Below are positions 31,275 to 41,900 of a stretch of 64,000 nt of DNA, piece by piece. Source of the stretch: Smittia aterrima. Its lineage: Eukaryota > Arthropoda > Insecta > Diptera > Chironomidae. The notes beneath the pieces are model-generated. The model worked only from the letters and a program-made list of their open reading frames with translations, did no database searches and had not been told where the DNA came from. How positions within the stretch are numbered: position 1 is the first letter of the stretch; each line of letters begins with the position of its first letter. Position numbers and translations under genes: made by a program. Where the stretch lies: the NCBI GenBank assembly GCA_033063855.1, contig CP093830.1:18848854-18912853 (forward strand). Reading direction: 5' to 3'.

Positions 31275-32282
31275 AAATTTAAATAGAATTGTTTCAATCG
31301 AAGTTTTTAAATAAAAATTAATCCAAAATCAAACTTATCTTAAATCGGGTTGAATTCAATTGATTTTTTGAGCTTAAAACTTTAAAGCTCAACGAATTTC
31401 TTTTAATTCAGATAGTCGACTTTATTTAGCTTCTGACTAAGTAGCAAGTAAATCAATTCACATATTCAACCGACTCATCTCTTGATTCACGTGGATTATA
31501 GATAAGGATAACCTTAAGTTACTAATTAGTCATTGTCGCATTATCAGCTTTCGAGCCTTGATTCGATACGAGAATCCCGCAACGCGATGTGACTCATTTT
31601 TACTGAAAATTTTGTAGTCACTGAATCCAAATATTTTCTTTAAAATCAAATTCTATTTCTTTTGTAAGAGAATTTAAATTCAAATAAAAAAGTTGAGTCT
31701 GAAATATCAAAGCGAACACGATGGAAAATCATTGTTCCTTACATGACCTATTCTTATTAATTTACTGCTTTAGATATCGTTTGTATTAATTAGTTTTATC
31801 TAATCGCAACATCTTGATAACGAAATTTCATTTTCTTTTCTGTTCTCGAATTGAACGTCTCTGGTTGACGTTAAAAGTCCGTTGAGCTAGATCTTATCTA
31901 CTCCCAATAGAAATAAAATTTTCTTTAAAATCTGTCAAGAGAAATGCGATTTGCTCTTGTAGATGTTAAAGTCGGGAATTCCGACTCGGGATCAACAGGT
32001 AAAAAAGAGAAAATAATTTTAAAAACACCAAAAAAAGGGATGAGAGGGTTTTCCCTTTAATTTAGTTTTCTTAGTAAATTCGAACTTTATTGCAGTTTTT
32101 TCAACTTAATTATAATTTGAGCTGATTTGAAGATCAGGTAAAATTTTCTGAACTGTGATGGCATCCGATGATGAATCATCATCGATGAAGTTAAAAATAA
32201 AGAGAAATCAATTGACAGGAATTATTTTATTTCAATTTGTGTTTCTTTTGATAAATCATTTTATAAATTTTAATGAGAAATC
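31275..32282. other. Intergenic DNA between the GDI cluster and the LRR-BTB gene
   Basis: About 1 kb of AT-rich DNA with the paralogue 4 poly(A) signal at 31306. The two flanking genes converge here. GATAAGG near 31502 and similar motifs are scattered. No additional GDI copy or gene could be found. Confidence 0.5.
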
Positions 32283-33392
32283 TTATTTGCTTGCAAGAAT
32301 TTCGTCACAAACTTGACGGGCTTCTAACAATTGCTTTAATTTCTTGGGAACTTCCATGAGAATTTCTGGCACTTTTTGTTCAAATTTGCTGGCGATTTTT
32401 TCAAACGACTTCTTCTTCATGAGATGAGATTTGTATTGATGACCGAGCATGAAAGTATCCCAAGCATTCGATTCTTTAAGTGTGAGACAGATGTAATTCT
32501 CGTAAAAGTTTTTGATGGCCATAACTTTGAACTTGTCAGCAATTTTAAACATATCCAGTGCATTTGCATTTCTTGTAGTTTCATTCGTGTAAATGCCGTG
32601 AATCAAAGCTTCGACAGTTTCCGAGCTAAAGTCTGAAATTTTTAACTCGGTTGCCTCGCTTTGATCTCGGAAGATATCAGCAAAAACTTTGCTTTGCATT
32701 CCCAAAACAGCTTTGTGAACTTTGAATTTCTTGTCGTCAGCGATGATGGTGAGATCAGAGAACTTTCCTGAAATCCACATTTCCTTGATAATTGGGTTGA
32801 AGTTCACGGGATCAGAAATAACTCTTCGCAGAGCTGGCTTAGTGCACTTCTCATCTATCAACCTCATCAGCTCTTCAAAAGAATCCAATGTTTCCTCCTT
32901 ATCTTCTGGCCAGTATTGAGCATTAATTTTATTGTTGTATCGAAAGTCTGCTCTGAGATTCGGTCGTCCAAGCAAAGGTTTGAATAATTCTGATGATAAG
33001 ATAGAAATATCATTTTCACCGAATGATATTTCTCGCAGATTCGGCATATCGTCGAACAGATCATCCGGCAAAGCAGTCAACTTACAATTGGTAACAAAAA
33101 GACCCGTAAGCTTTTCAAGTCCTTTTAAGTCATCTTTTGAAATTTCCATGATGCCACAGGAAGATATTTCCACGCGAGTGAGATTAGAAAAATGTTTTTC
33201 GAGCCCTCGAGGAAAAAAGTTGACAATTGTATTACAGAACCAAACACATCTGACGTTCCCGTGGCTTTTTCCATTCTCGTGAACTCCTTTAAATTTTTTA
33301 ATCACATGATCCTTTTCCGTTATGAACGATTCAGCTACTATACACTCGTAGATAAGCTTACTTCCTCCAACAAATTTGCCACTGATCTCCAT
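32283..33392 (-). CDS. Leucine-rich repeat plus BTB/POZ domain protein
   Basis: A single exon of 369 residues. Residues about 45-165 form a degenerate LRR array (LTRVEISSCGIMEISKDDL, LTGLFVTNCKLTALPDDLF, LREISFGENDISILSSELF). Residues about 208-305 are a BTB domain (SGKFSDLTIIADDKKFKVHK, VLGMQSKVFADIFRD, ISDFSSETVEALIHGIYT). A helical, Lys-rich C-terminus follows. No signal peptide. BTB proteins often act as substrate adaptors for cullin-3 ligases, so a ubiquitin role is possible but not shown. The LRR-then-BTB order without introns resembles a lineage-expanded insect family. The start ATG 33390-33392 is the first in frame. Confidence 0.88.
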   Translation of the reverse strand: MEISGKFVGGSKLIYECIVAESFITEKDHVIKKFKGVHENGKSHGNVRCVWFCNTIVNFFPRGLEKHFSNLTRVEISSCGIMEISKDDLKGLEKLTGLFVTNCKLTALPDDLFDDMPNLREISFGENDISILSSELFKPLLGRPNLRADFRYNNKINAQYWPEDKEETLDSFEELMRLIDEKCTKPALRRVISDPVNFNPIIKEMWISGKFSDLTIIADDKKFKVHKAVLGMQSKVFADIFRDQSEATELKISDFSSETVEALIHGIYTNETTRNANALDMFKIADKFKVMAIKNFYENYICLTLKESNAWDTFMLGHQYKSHLMKKKSFEKIASKFEQKVPEILMEVPKKLKQLLEARQVCDEILASK

Positions 33393-34091
33393 ATCGCACT
33401 GAATTTAGCTTTTTTTCTTAACTTGAGAACCTTCCTCCTTGAAAATCTGTCACGAACTAAAGAAAATATAAGTCAACACTTAAATAATGTTAAGGGATGC
33501 TCGTGAATGCGATTCGCTTTTGTATTGCGGATTTGGTAATCGGTTCGCGATCGGTGAAAAGTTTTTACTGAAAACATCTGAATTTAAATATTAAATGGTT
33601 TTCCGTTTACTTTTCTCATAAATCTCAATCATTTATAAAACTTCTTATTTTAATGAAATCAAATATCGTCTATTTAGAAAGATTTTTCTGTCTTATTTCT
33701 GAAATATTTAATTAAAATGAAGTAACGTCATTTCACAATATTCATAATATTATATTAATATAGATAATATTTTATTATAAATAATATTTTAATACACTTT
33801 AGCCTAAAGTGTTTAGGCGTTGAATTACCGTCAAATTCAATAAATCAAGAAGAAAGAAAAGAAGGAACTACTGAAGGACTCACTCCGTGTTTCTACTTCA
33901 AATTTCAAGATTACTTTCAGCCTAAAGGCCGCGGTTGAAATGATCAGGTGGTTGAGAATATTCAATTTATTTTGTTACGAAGGAATTAAACAATTTCGAG
34001 TCTTTCTGAAAGCTTCATGTAGAGTTTCACGTTAGATGAAAATCCATCCTCTATTCGAAAATTGAGCAACGGTTTTAAATGTTAGAGCATA
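33393..34091. other. Intergenic DNA with AT-rich tract and perfect palindrome
   Basis: The LRR-BTB promoter should be in the first 200 bases. 33735-33795 is AT-rich and repetitive in composition. ACACTTTAG, one base, CTAAAGTGT forms a perfect inverted repeat at 33794-33812. No gene is visible. Confidence 0.5.
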
Positions 34092-34761
34092 TTATTTGAT
34101 ATTAACACGAGATTTATCAATTAGTTTCTTATAACGCTGGATCACCCGTTCTGCCGGATTCAGCCAAACGTGGCCAAGCGGTTCTAGTCTCAATAGCAAG
34201 ATTCCATGCTCAATCCGAAAACGATGATTATTAGTCGTAGAATGAAGTTTTGATTCGTCTGCAACCAATACAGCTCGATCTGCTTGTGATCCGGGACGTC
34301 CAATAACATGAGTCAAATACGGAACGATGGTCTCGTTCAAGTATTCAATTACAAAATGTTGATCCGGCGATCCAGCACACTAAAAAATATCATTAGCATT
34401 CATCGGTTTACTTAAAACTTTATCCTTACCTCTCTTAAATTGACTCGATCCAGCACTCCTTCTCGCGTGAATGCTTGCACATATTCAGCATATTGATCAG
34501 AAGGAACTACAATCTTCGGTTTGAAGTAGTCACCATTCAAGCAGAAGCATACATAGAATTGAAGGCCACCCTTAAGGAAACCGCCGTCAATAACTAAATT
34601 AAATAAATTAGTTTGCTTCTAATATTAATGCTCCGAAACAACTTACAAAATACTCTTTCTGGTCGATTAATAAGTAGTATATCGCCCAGTCTTGAGTCTT
34701 CAATGATTTGTTGTCTAATGTAGGCCGCTCCGGAGCGTATATATTCAAGTCGCATTGTCAT
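34092..34761 (-). CDS. DDE-transposase-derived gene, three exons
   Basis: Exons 34761-34647, 34593-34430 and 34379-34092 join in frame through two short GT-AG introns to give 188 residues, with an in-frame stop just upstream of the ATG. Three acidic motifs stand in DDE order: VFFIDGGFLKGGLQFYVCF (Asp), AVLVADESKLHS (Asp/Glu) and WLNPAERVIQRYKKLI, similar to the 'LNP.E' Glu motif of Tc1/mariner-IS630 transposases. There is no DNA-binding helix-turn-helix and no visible terminal inverted repeats. It may be a domesticated fragment or an incomplete recent insertion. The transposase link is inferred from motif order alone and is moderate. Confidence 0.55.
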
Positions 34762-35149
34762 TTTATTGTTTTATTAAACAATTTTATATTTTCAGAAATA
34801 AAAACAAGCAAAAACAAGCTCTTTCTAAAAAGGTTAGGATTTTCAGCTCTCACCGAGAATAACGCTTTATTTATCGTTGATCAAACTTTTTGCGAAATAT
34901 TGCGAAATATTTTAATTGTTTTTTTATAAATCGAAACTTACTTGAATGATAAACTTCCGTCCTCGATCCGGACTTGGCTATAGTGACCGCCAACGCGTAT
35001 TGATTGGATTTTTAATCTTATTTCTCTTCTTTTTAATGGAATTTTGTATTTTGTAAAAAAAATTCGTCACTTAGAAAAGAATAAATAAAGTTGGTGAATG
35101 TTTCCGGACATGCAATTTTATTGCGCAATTGAAATTACGCGAGACTAAT
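34762..35149. other. Intergenic DNA upstream of the transposase-derived gene
   Basis: Mostly non-coding. On the minus strand an open stretch around 35020-34942 ends at a consensus-like donor (AAGTAAGT) and could be an upstream exon, but no acceptor phase matches the downstream exons. Confidence 0.35.
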
Positions 35150-35300
35150 GAAAGACTTCACTAATTAAATATTGAAAGATATTTACTTTATTACGATCTT
35201 TATTCGATGATGGTCAGAAGAGAAGTGACGAGAAATAAGTTCTCGTCTCAAAAGGTTTAGAAAGAAACATTCTTGAAATTGAAACTCCAAGAAATTTAAG
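35150..35300 (-). repeat. Diverged duplicate of the astacin 3' end
   Basis: ATTTACTTTATT, GTGACGAG..ATAA, GTTCGTCT-like and TTGAAATTGAAACTC motifs recur in the same order at 35555-35690, the 3' flank of the last astacin exon. The match is about 135 bases with several indels. It suggests the tandem exon duplication once extended further downstream. Confidence 0.55.
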
Positions 35301-35359
35301 TTTTAAGTCTTTAGTAGCAATATCTATCTTAGGCTTGGGTTAAGCTAGAAATTAAGTTC

Positions 35360-35402
35360 GTACAGAACTTACTGTTTTCATTCGTTAGATTGGTTACAGG
35401 GA
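35360..35402. repeat. Dispersed ~45-bp repeat, copy 2
   Basis: GTACAGAACTTACTGT ... TGGTTACAGGG matches 19199-19246 apart from a short indel and single changes. It lies between the astacin gene and the transposase-derived gene. Confidence 0.6.
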
Positions 35403-35585
35403 GCTGTGCCAGAAATTTAAAAATTGCTTGCTGTCGCAGAAGCCTTTATTAGGCTCAGAAGCTTCTTCAATCTCGGCGAATCTGGCTTTGGGAAAATATT
35501 AGAAGTATCTGCATTAAGTATTGCGCATTTATAAACGCGTGGGGTCTAAGAATATTAACTAATTAGTTTCTGTGATAATATTTAC

Positions 35586-35591
35586 TTTATT
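35586..35591 (-). terminator. Poly(A) signal for astacin exon c
   Basis: AATAAA on the gene strand, about 100 bases beyond the exon c stop codon. Confidence 0.55.
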
Positions 35592-35689
35592 TGATAATTA
35601 CTGTGTCTATTGTAAAGAAAGTGACGAGCGATAACATTAGTTCGTCTAAAAAAGTGAATCGAAACATTTCTGAAATTGAAACTCAAGAT

Positions 35690-36184
35690 TTAGACATCGA
35701 TTTCATTTGTTGCTTCTTCATTTTCATCTATCGTTTCATTTTCTTCGCGATAATAACCTGGTCTTGGATAAAATCCTTGACCACCCCCGTAGCCCGGAGG
35801 GGGTATACCAGGTCCATAGCCGTAGCCCGGAGGGGGAATACCAGGTCCATAGCCGTAGCCTGGAGGCGGTAAACCAGGTCCATAGCCGTAGCCTGGAGGT
35901 GGTAAACCTGGTCCATATCCGTAGCCTGGAGGTGGCAAACCTGGTCCATATCCGTAGCCTGGAGGCGGTAAGCCTGGTCCATAGCCGTAGCCTGGAGGAG
36001 GCAGGCCGGGACCATACTCAGTACCAGGATTGATTGGTTTTGGTGCTGATGGCGCCACTGGAACATTTGGTTGTTGCGGTGTAGTTGTAGAAGAATCTCG
36101 TCCACAATACATTTGATTGATTTTCTGCAAATCACTTTGTGCAAAGCCATCTCGTTGTCCCATGTTGATATTTGCCGACGATTG
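35690..36184 (-). CDS. Astacin alternative last exon c with 11-residue repeats
   Basis: Acceptor CTACAG at 36190-36185, phase 0. It reads QSSANIN, MGQRDGFAQSDLQKINQMY and CG, then a Pro-rich linker and seven tandem copies of YGPG(L/I)PPPGYG (33 bases each), followed by an acidic tail (EENETIDENEEATNEIDV). The repeat tail resembles extracellular-matrix or mucin-like Pro/Gly/Tyr tracts. AATAAA (minus) lies at 35591-35586. Confidence 0.78.
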   Translation of the reverse strand, partial: QSSANINMGQRDGFAQSDLQKINQMYCGRDSSTTTPQQPNVPVAPSAPKPINPGTEYGPGLPPPGYGYGPGLPPPGYGYGPGLPPPGYGYGPGLPPPGYGYGPGLPPPGYGYGPGIPPPGYGYGPGIPPPGYGGGQGFYPRPGYYREENETIDENEEATNEIDV

Positions 36185-37560
36185 CTGTAGATGAAAAAAT
36201 TAATAATGAAAAACCAAATTAGATTGCCAAAAGTTTATTAGTAGCTAGGTTTAGGTATAAGTTAATTGAAATCATTTATCCCATTGCGCTGAAGATATTT
36301 CCAATTCCACTGACAACTTGTGCGAGTGGATTTGTGAATCCGCTTCCGTTGCCTCCACCCAAAATAGGACGATTAGGTTTTGGAACCGATGGCCAGACAG
36401 AATTAGATGGAACCTTATCACATTTGTACATTCCATTTATCTTGGCAAGATCACTGCTAGCGAATCCATCTCGTTGTCCCATGTTGTAACTATTTCCGCG
36501 CTGTGAATTTAAATGTTTTCGATATTTTCAAGACTTTAGAGAGTTTAAGAAATTATTAAATTGATGATTGGTTAGAAGATTCCCCGCAATACATTTTGTT
36601 AATTTTTTCAATGTCGCTATCGTTAAGTTTTTTACGCTGCCCCATACGCTTGGCTTCAACTCCTTGCTGTGGTTAATATGATTAGGAACCTAATGTTAAA
36701 TGTTAGCAATTGACTTACCAAAGCTTCGATTGTTTTCTGTCCGTTGATTGAGAAAGCTGTTGACGAGTAATGCATCACAGATCCTGTGTCATATTGAACT
36801 CCAAAAGCATTTGTTTCTCCAGCGCGAGCTTTTTCAAAGTTGGGCAAAGTGTCTAAAACAAATCAATTAATAAAACGTTTTCCTTTTCTTTGGAAAATGT
36901 TTTACCTTGTTTGATATTTGAAGTAATGATTCGCACAAAAGAGTCTCGATCATTTCGATTCTGTTCGTGAAGGAATCCAAGAGCATGCATGATCTCATGA
37001 ATTGGCGTTCCCACTTTTGTTGTACAGCCAGGACTCTGCAAGTTGACCGATTGCTTTCGACCAACTTTACCAACACTGCTCCAGCATCCAGTGTTCGAGC
37101 TTTCAAATGAAAGATAATCCGACTCGGTCGTTCTTGGACGGAACTTAATGCAAGTGTTGGAATGATATTGTTCCATTGCTCGCATGATCATATTTCTATC
37201 GGCACTTCCGACATTCGATGCAAACACATAAGGAACGATTCCGTTTGGCCATCTCGTAGATTCTCTAACTAATCCGTTTCTTCCTTCAACAGTTGGAATG
37301 AGCATGTCACCTTCGACGTAAGATCCGAGTTCTTCAGGATTCTGATCATGCTCGGGCAACCAATCTTGAACAGCTTTTCCAACTTGCTCATCTGGTTCAC
37401 TGAAAAGCATTGAACCGAACTGAGCGAGGTCGATTCTAGCTTCGTCGCCTAATTCCTCAATTTCATTATCGATAGGCTCGTCGATTTGTGTTGGGAAGGA
37501 GCGAGCCAACCCGAACAATATTCCAATCACAAAACAAAATATTCCAACTGACGTTTTCAT
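35690..37560 (-). CDS. Astacin-family zinc metalloprotease with three alternative last exons
   Basis: Shared exons 37560-36906 and 36852-36719 encode 263 residues ending at a codon boundary. They are followed by one of three last exons: 36666-36556, 36500-36276 or 36184-35690 (totals 299, 337 or 427 residues). Residues 1-21 are a signal peptide, and a propeptide runs to about residue 92. The catalytic domain starts NGLVRESTRWPNG. The zinc site HEIMHALGFLHE (His188, Glu189, His192, His198) and the Met-turn SVMHYSS (Met245) are intact. Each last exon completes the domain with MGQR...IN.MYxC. Astacins are secreted endopeptidases of gut, development or egg activation. A TATA-like CTTTTATA (minus TATAAAAG) lies at 37639-37646. 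Confidence 0.88.
36234..36239 (-). terminator. Poly(A) signal for astacin exon b
   Basis: TTTATT on the + strand, AATAAA on the gene strand, 37 bases past the exon b stop codon. Confidence 0.6.
36276..36500 (-). CDS. Astacin alternative last exon b
   Basis: Acceptor TTCACAG at 36507-36501, phase 0. It reads RGNSYN, MGQRDGFASSDLAKINGMYK and C, then a 44-residue Pro/Gly-rich tail ending IGNIFSAMG. AATAAA (minus) at 36239-36234, just after the stop, provides a poly(A) signal of its own, so the exon can serve as a true 3' terminal exon. Confidence 0.75.
   Translation of the reverse strand, partial: RGNSYNMGQRDGFASSDLAKINGMYKCDKVPSNSVWPSVPKPNRPILGGGNGSGFTNPLAQVVSGIGNIFSAMG
36556..36666 (-). CDS. 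Astacin alternative last exon a (short)
   Basis: It begins after an acceptor at 36668-36667 with CAA in phase 0 and reads QGVEAKR, MGQRKKLNDSDIEKINKMYCG, ESSNQSSI and stop. It supplies the last helix and Cys of the catalytic domain with almost no tail. No AATAAA lies within the following 50 bases, so its 3' end is not obvious. Confidence 0.75.
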   Translation of the reverse strand, partial: QGVEAKRMGQRKKLNDSDIEKINKMYCGESSNQSSI

Positions 37561-38980
37561 GATTCTCCGATTTTTCTTTTGAATGTTACAACAAGAACTT
37601 CTGAATCAAACTGTAAAGAACTTCACAATTCGTAACTTCTTTTATACCAAAAAAGCTTTAGAAGTTTATTTCGTTTGATTGACGCGTTCTTGATAAGACA
37701 ATAAAAGAAATGAAAAGAAAACAAGCGACAATTTGAAGTTCGTAAAAGTTTTGATTTAATTTCATAAAAAGAGATAAGAACAGAAGAGCTTTTTAACTTT
37801 TAGAATGGTTCAATAACTTTATTCATTAGCATTTACTAATTTCCACGAAATAATTCAAAAACTTAACCCAATTCAAATGATAGATGTGACACCAAACATT
37901 TCGGCAATAAATCTTTCCGACAAACTTCGTTCTTTGACTTTGTAAGCTCAACGTGAACGACTTTAGTTTCGATGTTAAGGTTGGTGAAGTGAGTTCTGAG
38001 AAATTATTTTCTAGTCGTCACTTTAAGTTCACTTTGAATACTGAACTTGTTTTGCATGAACAAGCGCGACGAAGTTCAATGTCGAGTCACTTCAATTTTA
38101 TTGATTTCTCCTTCGGAGTTACTCATTCTGTTATCTGAAAGTAAATATTTCTGGTTTGTTGTTAAAAGCTTTTGATTCCATTTAATTGAATTTTATTTCT
38201 TTGTTTATTTTTTTTCTTTAATTTAAAAAGTTCCAATAATACAGAAATTGATTTTTACTTTAACTAAATAATCATTTTGTTCTGCGAAGCTTAAATTTCT
38301 TAAAAATTTTCTTAGGTTTAAGAACTGATTATAAATATAATTCATTTTCTCGAACTTTATTTACAAACTTTAAAGTTTTTCTTCTTCTTTTTCTCGCTAA
38401 ACATTTTGCTGAGTTTGTTTCGGGTTTGAACTAAACTGGCTTCATTGCAAAGAATCTTATGCAAATCTTACTTAGCGAAGCTTAGAACTCTTGAAATATT
38501 TTAAGAATCAAGCTCTATCTCTCAATTTTACGTCGTAGACATTTTTGGTAAATTTTTAAATCAATTTCTTCTTAAAGTTGTCTCATCAATGACATTGAAT
38601 TAAAATATTGCAAGAAACTAATTTGAAAGGAAAGAACAAAAAGCTTAATTGGAGATCATTTAAAGTTGAAATACAAGCGAGAGCTTTCCTTCTATGAGCT
38701 TTCACAATAGAAAGCTTAGACGACTTCACCTCTCAGACAATTTAGAGGAGTACAAAGAAAACATTTAAAACTAATAAAAATCGCAATTAAAAAGTTTTTA
38801 TCGTTTATCACAAAAATTTATGTTTTGCCAAGTAAAGTTCTCAAGGTTTCTGATATTTACAGATTAAAAGTCGGCCCAGAAAAAAAAGGAAGAAATGTCG
38901 CGACAACAAATTTTTCATTTCGCGTTAAACTTTTTTCTAAGGCACATCGTAAAGTTTGTGTTTCAACAATCCAAAGCGAT
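37561..38980. other. Intergenic DNA between astacin promoter and pnt 3' end
   Basis: 37600-37650 has the astacin core promoter (TATAAAAG on the minus strand at 37646-37639; ACAGTT near 37610). The rest is AT-rich; much of 38200-38980 is probably pnt 3' UTR, since pnt ends at 38981 and reads towards this side, but its poly(A) site could not be fixed. The frame 37953-38138 has no domain. Confidence 0.5.
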
Positions 38981-41900
38981 CTAATCATCATCCTTCTTGT
39001 CTGATTTCAGATCAACCATCTTGTGAACTTCTTCCGGTGAAAGTCTATAAAGATCAAGAAAGAAAATATTTAGCGAAAGTTCAATGAGTGAAAGAGTTTA
39101 TTGCAACTTACCCAAGTAGCGATTGAAGATCACAAACGAAACGGTAAACGTAGCGCTTTCCGGCTGTCTTGTGAATGATATTTTTGTCGTAATAATACCG
39201 AAGACCTCGACTGAGCTTCTCGTAATTCATTTTTGGTTTGTTCTTACGGATTCCCCATCGTCGTGCAACCTAACAAAGAAGAAAGTTAATAAATGTCATC
39301 AAATAATTTCAATTTAATTAACAAACCTCATCAGGATCAGTCAACTTGAATTCCCATCCATCGCCAGTCCATGAAATGAAACTCTGGCATGATTTGTCGG
39401 TGAGAAGTTCGAGTAAGAACTGCCACAACTGAATTGGTCCGGATCCAGTAAAGCAAGGTTGACCATTTGCAGAAAGACCAGCAGGCAAAAGTGTTCCACA
39501 CAGCGATCCATTAATCCCATTGTGGTTGTTGTTGTTTTGGAGCATACTGTAGTTGTTCAAGAGCTGTTTATCCAAGTTCAAGGGGTTGATGAAGTTTTGC
39601 TGATGATGTCCATGGTGCGAGTGTGAAATCGTCGAGTGATGGTGAGTGGGATGGAATTCGGGATGATGAGAGTGATGAGGTGAAATGTTCCATTCGCCTG
39701 AGCCCGATTGTTGATTGCTTGGAGCTGAAGTCGAGGTGGTGCTGCCTGGCACTTGCTGGAATTGCTGACCCGACTCATAAGAAGTAAATTCATTGTAGTT
39801 ATCACCAGATCCACTTCCGTAACGTGGAACTCTTGAGTAGATTCCGTTGCTTCCTGAGCTCTTGTTGTAGTGCGTGGGCGGGATGTACTTCGATTCGTTC
39901 AGTCCAGCGTAGAATTCAGGTGAACTTTCAAGATAAGGAGATGACTGCTGTAATGACTGATAGTCTTGCTGTTGGTCATCGTACACACTCGACGTTGGAG
40001 GATGATGTGTAATGCCATAATTCTGTGAGAAGAAAGAAAAAAATTATTAAAGAAAAAATTTCATTTCAATCAAGACATTTGAACTCACCGATAAATCACT
40101 TAGGCTAGCATAATTAATTGCGGAGTTGCTGCTGCTATTTTCTTCCTTCAGCATTGGATAAATACTAGTCTGATTGCCAGCGGTCGTCCCACTCGTTGCG
40201 TTGCTTCCGTTCCTGAGTGAGTTCATTTGCAAGTAGGACATTTGAGTTGTGGCAGCGGACGGCGGTGTTGAGTTATCATTTCGATCGTGCAAAGTCGTAT
40301 AGCCTATAGAACAGGAAGGAAAGGGTCAATCAATAAACAGTTTTTCATCATAACGGAGAGAGAGACAGATAGAATTGGTTGTCCAGAGCATCGTTAAAAC
40401 GCTTTTTTTTCTAATTGATGCGCAGGCACACGAGCAATTGAAATCTATTTGAAAAGTGACTTCAATTAATGTCTGGTGGATGTTTAAATCATAATTTATT
40501 GCTCTCGATCGCCAATGGCAGAAGAAAGGAGCGAACGAGAGAGAACTGTCTTTGGCGATGATGTTTTATGATTGGTATTTAATGTATTTCCGTTTCCGAT
40601 ATTAATTTAATGTGTTTTTCTCTTCGTCATTCATTGACGGTTTTGTTTTTCTTTCTTCAACTCAACAACTCAAATGAATGATAATGCTTCGACATAAAAC
40701 ATAAAGACGTGCTGTTAACAAATGTTTATTGATCAGGAAACAATGGAAGTTGCGTTTGATTGAGTTTTATTCATCATAACGTTTAAGAATCTGATCTTCG
40801 CGAAACAATCATCGGGTTGCACATATTTCGATCATTGCCTAACAAGCCGATTTCATTAACAATCGTTCAGTTGATTTATTGCTACATTGTTCGAATATCT
40901 AAAGAGTTTTTCATTCATAAATCTGCAACTATTGTTGAACTTGCAGCAACAAAAACTTGAGGATGACGTCAGTTTGTTTGAGTGTTTCATTCATAAAATG
41001 AAATTAGTGAAGATAGACTTTGACTTTCGTGTGTGTCTGTGATCGATTCATTTCTCTTTCGGCATTTCATTCACAATCGCTCGCCGCGGAAAACTACACA
41101 AGAAATCATTGTCAACATCAAAGCGATCTCGTCAAATATTTGCTGTCAGTTTGACTCGATTTTGGACACCAAACAAATTAAAAAACAATTAAATATTCTC
41201 GGTTGTGTGCGAGTCGTCGCTTGATTAAATATTTGAGATTACACAAACAATAGAAATGATCGCGCGGCGTTTGACAGAAAAGCTACACGTATCGTATTGT
41301 TTAAACACACAGCTAAATATAAAATGAAATTAAAGCAATAATTTTCACGACTCAATATTTTTGACCTTTCCGGATAATTAAAAAAATCTAAATTGTGGTA
41401 AATGGCGCTGTTAATTCAAACGATTTTCTGTTTGGCAACAACTTCAAAACAATTTCTTTCTGGGAAAATTCGTTTGAAAGCTCACTTCATTCATTCACAA
41501 GACGAAGAGAAAGAGTGAGAGAGAGAGGGAAGGAAAAATTCTCGCAAGCACAAATACATCAACCAATATCCATCCAGTGCCTATCAGTTTCTTCGACCAA
41601 TCAACCGTCTCACGATGGCCACGCCTCAATAATTCTTTCTCTCAGCGATTTATTTGAAAGCTAAAGAAGTTGATTTTCTAACGCTAAGACACTTTTACAT
41701 AATTATCGCGACTCATTGAGCTGTAAAATGTCTCGCAGTTCGCTTTAATTAATCAGCTCGACGTGGAAATTCACAATTTTCTCGAAAAATCTTTTCTCGC
41801 TCGCTCGATTACCTCAACGATTTCTACCTCGTTCATTGCAATTAATTTCAATTATCAGCTCTCAGCTAGGAATTTGAAAAGATCAACTAACAAGCTTTCA

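Noticed and set aside
34942..35020. Possible upstream exon of the transposase-derived gene
   Set aside because: It ends at a good-looking donor, but no downstream acceptor gives an open frame into the first recognised exon, and an in-frame stop precedes that ATG.
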